This document shows, one piece after another, positions 1-5,600 of a stretch of DNA of 5,692 bases (positions are counted from its first letter, which is position 1; every line of letters starts with the position of its first letter). Origin of the DNA: JBDLID01 sp039715055 (lineage in GTDB: Bacteria; Desulfobacterota; Desulfobulbia; Desulfobulbales; Desulfocapsaceae); NCBI GenBank assembly GCA_039715055.1, contig JBDLID010000171.1, positions 1 through 5,692 of the forward strand, written 5' to 3'. A program made the position numbers and the translations under genes. Under the pieces are notes generated by a model. That model ran no database searches. It had not been told where the DNA came from and worked only from the letters and a program-made list of their open reading frames with translations.

Positions 1-166
1 GGTGCCCCATTTCCACGGTATGGGACTGGTGGATTATCCCCATCTTTTCACCTACACTCCGTCCCTGCATGAGTGGGCCATCACCTTCGGCGGCCTCGGA
101 CTCTGCGCCATGTTCTTTCTCATGGGAGAGAGGATGTTCAGAGGACACCTGTCCGAAGACCATTAA
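1..166 (+). CDS. NrfD/PsrC-family membrane subunit, C-terminal fragment
   Basis: The frame is open from base 2 and stops at TAA 164-166, giving the last 54 residues of a protein that begins before the window. The tail reads ...FTYTPSLHEWAITFGG, then a hydrophobic helix (about GLGLCAMFFLMG), then a short charged end, RMFRGHLSEDH. A 'Y-x-P-S/T-x-x-E-W' motif just before a last transmembrane helix is typical of NrfD/PsrC-type subunits, the integral membrane proteins that exchange electrons with menaquinol in respiratory complexes (PsrC, HmcC, DsrP and QrcD types). Which complex this belongs to cannot be told from 54 residues. A strong terminator begins 8 bases after the stop, so this is probably the last gene of its operon. 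The family call rests on recalled motif resemblance, not alignment. Confidence 0.6.
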   Translation, partial: VPHFHGMGLVDYPHLFTYTPSLHEWAITFGGLGLCAMFFLMGERMFRGHLSEDH

Positions 167-173
167 CGAGCCC

Positions 174-208
174 GGGCGACGGTGCCAAGTGGTACCGTCG
201 CCTGTTTT
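174..208 (+). terminator. Rho-independent terminator after the NrfD-like gene
   Basis: Bases 175-186 (GGCGACGGTGCC) pair with 191-202 (GGTACCGTCGCC) as a 12-bp stem with one G-U wobble and the tetraloop AAGT. A further G-U pair is possible at 174/203. The stem is followed by TGTTTT (203-208). GC-rich stem, tight loop and T-run make a textbook intrinsic terminator. It begins 8 bases after the NrfD-like stop codon and ends 31 bases before the start of the next gene. Confidence 0.85.
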
Positions 209-239
209 CGCAGATGTAACATTGTCAGAGAGAACGATT

Positions 240-689
240 ATGACGAAGAAAAAGAGTGCGATACAGGCAATTCGCCATGATACACCTATTTACCCGATCG
301 GTGTGGCCGCCAGGCTTTTGGGCGTTCATCCCCGAACACTTAGAATATATGAGAAAGAAGGATTGGTAGAGCCGGTTCATCATGGAGCCCGCCGTCTTTA
401 CTCGTCAAGCGATATCCAATGGATCAGCTGTCTGCGCTCCCTGATCCATGATCAGGGGATCTCTATTCCCGGTTTGAAAAAATTGATGAAGTTCGCCCCC
501 TGCTGGGAGATAAAGGATTGTCCGGCCGAGATTCATGAGAATTGCGAGGCCAGGGTGGATCTGGCATCGGCCCGTACCCTCCATGTGGCAGGTGACAGCC
601 AGGCGGAAAAAGAGGCCAAGGAGGCCGATGTCGCCAAGAGACAGGCCGGGGCGGCTGGGATTCTCAAAAAAAAACGGGTGTCAAAATAG
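240..689 (+). CDS. MerR-family transcriptional regulator with cysteine cluster
   Basis: This 149-aa protein has an N-terminal MerR winged helix-turn-helix at about residues 17-85. The recognition segment is IGVAARLLGVHPRTLRIYEK (20-39), followed by GLV-x-P, the wing with RRLYS (51-55), and DI at 58-59. The form is close to HspR-like MerR proteins, where 'HP-x-TLR-x-Y' is usual, but HspR identity is not claimed. Directly after the DNA-binding part comes PCWEIKDC-x7-C with Cys88, Cys94 and Cys102, a CWE/CP arrangement that could bind a metal or Fe-S cluster (inference). Residues from about 118 are rich in Lys, Ala and Glu and probably form a basic helix or tail. ATG 240 was chosen because the conserved domain begins soon after it and AGAGAG lies about 8 bases upstream. 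The frame stays open back to 69, but those residues are not MerR-like and overlap the NrfD-like gene and its terminator. Confidence 0.85.
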   Translation: MTKKKSAIQAIRHDTPIYPIGVAARLLGVHPRTLRIYEKEGLVEPVHHGARRLYSSSDIQWISCLRSLIHDQGISIPGLKKLMKFAPCWEIKDCPAEIHENCEARVDLASARTLHVAGDSQAEKEAKEADVAKRQAGAAGILKKKRVSK

Positions 690-735
690 ATTTTCTACCC
701 GCTGTACGCAAAAAAGAGGTTATTTTCCTGAAATT

Positions 736-780
736 CGACAAAACCGCCTGACCCATTTTGAGGGAGAGGTGGTTTTGTCG
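736..780. terminator. Long hairpin between convergent genes, probable bidirectional terminator
   Basis: Bases 736-749 (CGACAAAACCGCCT) pair with 767-780 (AGGTGGTTTTGTCG) along all 14 positions, with one G-U wobble. Inside the 17-nt loop, CCC 752-754 can pair with GGG 762-764. The hairpin lies 46 bases after the MerR-family stop and about 80 bases beyond the stop of the minus-strand gene, the usual place for a shared terminator of converging genes. There is no clean T-run right after the stem on either strand (a T6 tract on the minus strand is about 20 bases further on), so the termination role is inferred. An extragenic palindromic element is the alternative. Confidence 0.6.
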
Positions 781-859
781 TGAGAAGGGATGAATCGTGG
801 GCTTTAAAAGTCTGTGAAATGAGTGCGCAGGCGGTTGATCTACGATTTCTTGTGGACAA

Positions 860-1318
860 TCACTGTAAGTTGTTTTCTCCGTCGGTCTCATAGCGGAGAA
901 GACGCTGCCTGAGATCACCATTCTCCTGTTCCAGCTGGTCGATCTTTGTTCTGTAGAGAGAGCTTTGCTGCTCAGCTTCCCTGAAGCGCAGTACCAGCTG
1001 GCGGGTCAGGGGCTTGAGTATCGGCAGTTCATTATTCAGCAATGCCATTCGCATTGTCCGGTCCTTGACCATGATAACTTTGGTCGCCTCCCTGGCCACA
1101 GCACTTGCGCAACGCGGTTCATTGGTGAGTATTGCCATCTCGCCGAGGATGTCACCGCTGTGCAGTGTGGCAACCAGTTCACTCCTCTCATCAGCCTGTT
1201 TATAGACATCCACACTTCCGTGAATGATGATATAAACGTGGCTGCCGGTGTCTCCCTGCTGCAGTATTGTGTCGCCTTCCTTAAAATCACGGGAAATAAA
1301 TTTCTGGCCTTCTTGCAT
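860..1318 (-). CDS. Stand-alone cyclic-nucleotide-binding protein with C-terminal coiled coil
   Basis: This 152-aa protein is a single cNMP-binding (Crp/PKA-type beta-roll) domain at about residues 5-105 plus a helical tail. Visible hallmarks are FKEGDTILQQGD (12-23), YIIIHGSVDVY (29-39), and a phosphate-binding cassette, GDILGEMAILTNEPRCAS (55-72). The cassette keeps the family's Gly-Glu, Arg69 and Ser72, so binding of a cyclic nucleotide is plausible; the ligand cannot be told. Residues about 108-146 are charged with heptad-like leucines (IDQLEQENGDLRQRLL), suggesting a dimerising coiled coil. No helix-turn-helix follows, so this is unlikely to be a Crp-type transcription factor and more likely a signalling or scaffold module. 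ATG at 1318 is preferred because GAGGAA lies about 9 bases upstream. A GTG at 1360 would add 14 residues outside the fold and lacks such a site. Confidence 0.85.
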   Translation of the reverse strand: MQEGQKFISRDFKEGDTILQQGDTGSHVYIIIHGSVDVYKQADERSELVATLHSGDILGEMAILTNEPRCASAVAREATKVIMVKDRTMRMALLNNELPILKPLTRQLVLRFREAEQQSSLYRTKIDQLEQENGDLRQRLLRYETDGENNLQ

Positions 1319-1365
1319 GGTAGTCGGTTCCTCTGTGCTATTTCTTGAAAAATTTCTCACTCAAT

Positions 1366-1395
1366 ATTTTAATCTCAATTTTGCCAACTAACCAA
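1366..1395 (-). promoter_or_regulatory. Candidate sigma-70 promoter for the cNMP-binding gene
   Basis: On the minus strand, TTGGTT (1395-1390) is followed after 18 bases by TAAAAT (1371-1366). The -10 box matches TATAAT at 5 of 6 positions, but the -35 matches only in TTG. A start near 1359 would give a leader of about 40 bases before ATG 1318. This is a weak pattern match in an AT-rich region. Confidence 0.3.
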
Positions 1396-1452
1396 CAGTT
1401 TTTTGAGGTTTTATGTCCGGCGATTCGTCTGGAAATTTGTAAAATCAGTCTG

Positions 1453-1481
1453 GGTTGTAAGAATTACCGGGCCTTACAACC
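1453..1481. repeat. Perfect 9-bp inverted repeat, operator-like
   Basis: GGTTGTAAG (1453-1461) and CTTACAACC (1473-1481) are perfect inverted copies separated by 11 bases, so the half-site centres are 20 bp apart, about two helical turns. It lies between the two divergent starts, upstream of any likely maf promoter and about 60 bp behind the candidate promoter of the minus-strand gene. This suits a regulator binding site. It could also be an RNA hairpin with an 11-nt loop. No T-run follows on either strand, so it is not a normal terminator. Confidence 0.4.
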
Positions 1482-1548
1482 AATGTTGTGTTGAATGAAA
1501 CCAGGGCTGTTGTGTTTTTAATTATTCTAACGTAGTCTTCATCAAATG

Positions 1549-1587
1549 AGGCGCACCGGTTTTCAGGAAATAATTGAGGTGGCGCCT
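1549..1587 (+). other. Possible stem-loop in the maf leader
   Basis: AGGCGC-ACC (1549-1557) pairs with GGT-G-GCGCCT (1578-1587), giving nine base pairs with one bulged G (1581) and a 20-nt loop. It ends 25 bases before the GGGAG ribosome-binding site of maf. If transcription starts upstream, it would form in the 5' leader of the mRNA. No known riboswitch is recognised. Confidence 0.3.
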
Positions 1588-1625
1588 GCAAGGGTAACTG
1601 TTGAGCTGTTTCGGGAGTAGGTAGA

Positions 1626-2240
1626 GTGAGTTCACTTTTTTTAACTAACAAGCAATTGATTTTGGCCTCTGCTTCACCCAGGCGGAAGGATTATCTGCAG
1701 GGACTCGGGATTACATTTGTGTCAATGGCAGCGCAAATCGATGAGCAGCCCATGGCCGGCGAGAAGCCGGAGCCGTTTGTGGAAAGAATGGCTGCTGAAA
1801 AGGCGGCGGAGATTTCAGGTCGTCATGTTGAGAGCTGGGTTGTGGCAGCCGATACAGTTGTGAGTCTCGGTGACAGGATTTTTGGTAAGCCCTCCTCTGG
1901 TGAGGAGGCAGTTGAGATGCTCCTTGCCCTTGCCGGCAGGAGGCATGAGGTGAGAACCGGATATTGTCTGCACTGTGTTGCCGAAAAAGTAAAAGAAGTC
2001 GGTTCCGTTGTCAGCCAGGTCGAGTTTGCCTCTTTTGATGAACAGTTGGCCAGGGCATATGTGGAGACTGGTGAACCGATGGATAAGGCTGGTGCTTATG
2101 GAATCCAGGGAAAAGGGGCCTGTCTTGTCAAATCCGTAAACGGTTCGTACTCCAATGTGGTCGGTCTCCCCCTGGACAGGGTTCTGAGTCTGCTCCTCCG
2201 CTATGACGTTGTCCGCGTGGTCGGAGCTGTTTCATTGTAG
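1626..2240 (+). CDS. maf: Maf-family nucleotide pyrophosphatase (YhdE type, dTTP/UTP)
   Basis: This 204-aa cytoplasmic enzyme is of normal length for the Maf family, whose members hydrolyse nucleoside triphosphates to monophosphates plus pyrophosphate and are linked to removal of non-canonical nucleotides and to septum control. Visible motifs are LASASPRR (13-20), the E-x-x-A-EKA helix (about 53-60), AADTVV with the acidic residue Asp76, FGKP (86-89), H-x-V-R-TG (107-112), KAGAYGIQGKGA (154-165) and NGSYSNVVGLPL (172-183). SPRR together with YGIQG marks the YhdE-like group, known for dTTP and UTP, and not the YceF-like group (SPY/FR, 7-methyl-GTP). The start is GTG 1626, supported by GGGAG at 1613-1617 with 8-base spacing; no ATG lies upstream of LASASPRR. 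No strong terminator follows. A weak 4-bp hairpin with TTTT (2256-2274) is the only candidate, so readthrough toward the next gene is possible. Confidence 0.96.
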   Translation: MSSLFLTNKQLILASASPRRKDYLQGLGITFVSMAAQIDEQPMAGEKPEPFVERMAAEKAAEISGRHVESWVVAADTVVSLGDRIFGKPSSGEEAVEMLLALAGRRHEVRTGYCLHCVAEKVKEVGSVVSQVEFASFDEQLARAYVETGEPMDKAGAYGIQGKGACLVKSVNGSYSNVVGLPLDRVLSLLLRYDVVRVVGAVSL

Positions 2241-2648
2241 TTCACTTGAAAAGGGCGGTGTTGCAACCGGTTTTACATGGGGCAGAAATCGAAAGGAATC
2301 AGTCGGTCAGTTTAAGATTGCGTTTTTCTTGACTTTTGTTCGTCTGCTGTGGTAGGTCAGATAGAGGGGGTAACAGGTCTTGCCTGTCCTGTCCCGGCTG
2401 AATTCAGAGGGGTATTACGCTGATATGTGTCGGGGCACCCCAAGCACTTGATTTTGTAAAAGAAAAAAATTGTTTTTTTTAGGGATCTCGACAGGCCGTC
2501 ATCCATTGAATTGGAGGATCTATACTGTCGGGGAGAGCCGGGAAATATTGCCGGGATCCGTTTTGGGTGAAGTTGCCTGTGTTGACTTGATGATGAATAT
2601 CTATCGATAACAGGCAGCCTGACAATCCATTGTCGGTTGGGAAACGCC
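2241..2648. other. Gene-poor intergenic stretch with several sequence signals
   Basis: No plus-strand frame here looks like a gene. A minus-strand frame (2737-2357, 126 codons) has an unlikely composition and crosses into the large gene downstream. The stretch contains a short hairpin, AACAGG-tctt-GCCTGT (2372-2387); a dyad, CTGAATTCAG flanked by CCC and GGG (2393-2412); an imperfect stem (2427-2447) followed by TTGATTTT; and a tract of seven A, TTG, then eight T (2463-2480). The hexamer GCCTGT/ACAGGC occurs at 2382, 2491, 2575 and 2610. A candidate promoter lies at 2582-2611. Together these suggest a regulatory leader for the large gene, but no known RNA family is recognised. Confidence 0.5.
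2582..2611 (+). promoter_or_regulatory. Candidate sigma-70 promoter of the large HEAT/cNMP gene
   Basis: TTGACT (2582-2587, 5 of 6 to the -35 consensus) and GATAAC (2606-2611, 4 of 6 to the -10) are separated by 18 bases. A start near 2618 would leave a leader of about 30 bases before ATG 2649. The elements are flanked by the inverted heptamers TGCCTGT (2574-2580) and ACAGGCA (2610-2616), which could be operator half-sites. Confidence 0.4.
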
Positions 2649-5600
2649 ATGGTGATTTCAATACAGCAGCAGCGGGGTTTGGAGGTACTTAAGTACCTCA
2701 ATGGTGCGGTTTCAGGTCTTCGACTGTACCCTAACAAACCACCTCAGGTAGTCGGTGCCATCGATAAGGCCCTGGAGGAGATTAAACGCTATCTCGGTGA
2801 GTTCAGAGCCCTTCATTTTGGGCTTCAGGATGGAGTCCCCACATGTTGTGGTGACACCCTTGACCATAAAACCAGGGAACGGCTTGAGCTCTTTACTTTT
2901 TTTGATCATCTCCATAATCTTGGTCTCAATAATCTCGTTATTGTCAGTGATATTGACACGCTTACATTTAACTCGGTTCTGAGTGTTTTTACCGCCACCC
3001 CGGATCAGGTCAAAAAGAATGGCGGTGGACAGGAGTTCGTAAAGAAGAAGGGTATTGCCCGACTCTTTCCAAAGCGCTACGTGGAAGAGGAGTTGACAGA
3101 GGCAGAGAGCGAAGGCGAAGTCGACGCGATGTTCCAGGCCATTACCAAGCTTGGTGTGCGCAAGGAGTATGTCCTTTACCTGCTTGGTAAGACAGATAAC
3201 AGCAAGATTGCCAATGCATTAAAAAATCTGCTGAAGGAACCGGCAAAAGGTGCGGATATTGCCAGTGCGGCCATCTGCTCACTGATGCAGGCTCTTCAGA
3301 AAAAAGACATCTATATCTCCTCTCCACTTTTCACATCGGGTCTGGAGCGTTTTTCCGCCTTTCTTCCTGAAGAGCATCATGCCGTGGTGATGGCCAAAAG
3401 TGCGGAGTTTCTTGCCGTCAATCTTGACCCTCATGCTCTGACCTTTCTCTTCTGCCAGGATTTTTCCGGGCCATTGGCCGGGGACCTCTATAACAGCCTG
3501 CTCAGATTCATACCAAACGACTCTTTTGACAAGCTGATTCATCTTCTTCAGGAGAAGCGTTCCCAGCGGGAAAGCGGTACCGATGCCAACCAGGCTCAGT
3601 TCCAGGCTCTGGATCAGGCCTGTGAGCGGGTGATGAATTCCACCCGCGGCAAGCAGTATCAGGCCCTGGCGAATACAAAAGACCTGATGAGTCAGAATGA
3701 ACAGCAGCGGCAACACACGAGGGTTCAGTCCGGCATCACCGCATTGAGCCAGGGCCGTCTGGAGAGTCTCAAAAATGAAGAGGTCCTCCGGCATCTTCCC
3801 GGCACCGTTGAAAATCTTCTCGAACGCTCAAAAGACGGGGCTGCAGCCGCAATTATTGAAAATATCGTTCTGGCAGTCAAAAACGATGATCCGGCTCTCC
3901 GTAAAAGCGGTGCACTCGGACTGGGGCTGGTCGGTGAGCGGCTGGTGGAACTTGACCAGTGGTCCTGGGTGATAAAACTGACCCCGATCCTCATGGTCTG
4001 GCTTCGTGAGTCCAACGAGGCCAACGCCGCTTATGAGCGGTCTGTCTGGATTCTTCAGGAGGTGATGAGCTATTCCTGGCAACACGATGAAAAGGGACGT
4101 GCCGAACAGATCCTCAACCTCTTTTATTATATTCGCAGCGGCGAGCTGGAGAAACCACCCAAAATACGTGCATTGATTGGCCGGATTCAGGATAAAAGTG
4201 TTGATCTGTCTGTTCTCAGGTCCTATCTCAGGGAGTGCTTTGGAAAGCCGGTCGATGAACTGAAGTGTCACATGATCATTATGCAGGGGCCGGTGGCGGC
4301 ACGTTTTCTGGTTGATACCCTTCTTGAAAGTGAAAGCCGTTCAAACCGAATTCGGCTGATAAAACTGTTGTCCATGGTGGGTTCCACCCTGCCTCCGGTT
4401 ATTATGGAACGACTGCCGAACCGGATGCCCTGGTTTGGCAAACGGAATCTTATTCGTCTGCTTGGTGAGACCGGGAGTGAGGAGTATGCCGAGGAGGTTA
4501 CAGGATACCTGACTCATGATGATCTCCGGGTGCAGCGAGAGACCATTTCCACCCTTTTCAAAATCGGTGGTTCACAGAAGAAGGAGCTGCTGCTTTCAGC
4601 CCTTGAAAAAAGTGGTGAAAAGTTCAAACCTCTGATTGTTCAGCTTCTCGAATCGGTATCCGATAAAGAAGTCTCTGAGGCCCTGCTTGAGCTGTTTAAG
4701 GATATTAAATATTTTTCTGATGATATCCAGGGCGAATTGTTGATCAATATCTGTAAGACTCTGGGAGCCAGCGGTTCACGGAAAGGCATAAGGCTTTTGA
4801 ATGAGTTGAGCAGCAGCAAGGAATACGGGAAATCAACGGGAGAGCGCAGATCGATTCGCCAATCCGCTGAAGAGGCGATCGAATCCATCGAATCGACAAT
4901 ACGCCGGCAGCGGTTGCAGGAAGCCGAGGATAAAGTAAAAGAGTGGGAGTCGACAGCACAGGTAAGCGAAAAAAGTGGGGGAGAAGAAACAGAAAACAAA
5001 CCTGCCCCTCCTGAAACCAAGGAAGCCTCTGAGACCCAAGAGGCCGATAAAACCGGTGAAGCCGGGGATGGCGAGTTTGAGCCGGTCACTAATTTTGCCG
5101 AGGAACGTCAGGTTTATGAACTTCTGAGAAATGACAAGGAAAGTGCGGCGAAACTACACCTGCTTGATTTGATTGGTGACTCGGTCAAGGCGCAGCGATT
5201 CGATGATGCTGAAGGTTTGAGGAAACGGCTGATTGAAATCGATTCCACGGCATTGACTGAAATCATTAAAGCTGCTGAAATGATCGAGGAGGGAATGAGC
5301 AAGGGGGTCGACAAAAATTATCTGGCCACCTGGTCGAATCTTTATGACCTGTTGTCGACCAGTGAGTTCAACACCCTTTACTATTCTCTGGAGCAGAAAA
5401 AATACGAGTCTGAAGAGCTGGTTGTTGAGCGCGGTGCTTCGCAGTACAGACTGTTTTTTATCAATAAGGGCCGGATAAAGCTATATTTTTCAACGGAGGA
5501 CGAGGACGTCCTTGTCAAAACCCTTGGCCCGGGCGAAATTCTGGGAGGCGAAACTTTTTTCAACGCTTCGGTATGGACGATTGATGCCGCTGCCATGGGC

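Larger units (their letters stand above)
1319..1625. other. Divergent intergenic region between the cNMP-binding gene and maf
   Basis: These 307 bases separate two divergently transcribed genes and should hold both promoters. The side next to the cNMP-binding gene is AT-rich. Two dyads lie in it, at 1453-1481 and 1549-1587, described separately. A 68-codon minus-strand frame (1651-1445) overlaps the maf start and resembles no family I know, so I treat it as chance. I find no convincing -35/-10 pair for maf. The nearest AT-rich stretch is around 1515-1529. Confidence 0.6.

Noticed and set aside
69..239. Upstream extension of the MerR-family frame by 57 codons
   Set aside because: The extra residues are not MerR-like and overlap the end of the NrfD-like gene and the terminator hairpin. 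ATG 240 fits the family's usual N-terminus.
439..457. CCCTGATC-CAT-GATCAGGG inverted repeat inside the MerR-family gene
   Set aside because: Eight-bp arms with a short spacer are expected about once in a window this size, and it lies within well-conserved coding sequence.
1445..1651. Minus-strand 68-codon frame overlapping the maf start
   Set aside because: It matches no family I recognise, overlaps the well-supported maf start, and its stop-free length is within what chance allows.
2393..2412. CTGAATTCAG palindrome flanked by CCC and GGG as an operator
   Set aside because: Ten-bp palindromes are expected several times per window. The flanking match helps only slightly, so I mention it in the intergenic entry but do not call a site.
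2241..2648. A riboswitch or structured RNA in the long gap
   Set aside because: I looked for c-di-GMP, cobalamin, TPP and tRNA-like patterns and saw no conserved core. Only short, weak hairpins are present.
2357..2737. Minus-strand 126-codon frame across the maf-large gene gap
   Set aside because: Its composition is low in typical core structure, rich in Ser, Pro and Arg, and it overlaps the start of the large gene. It looks like an antisense shadow.
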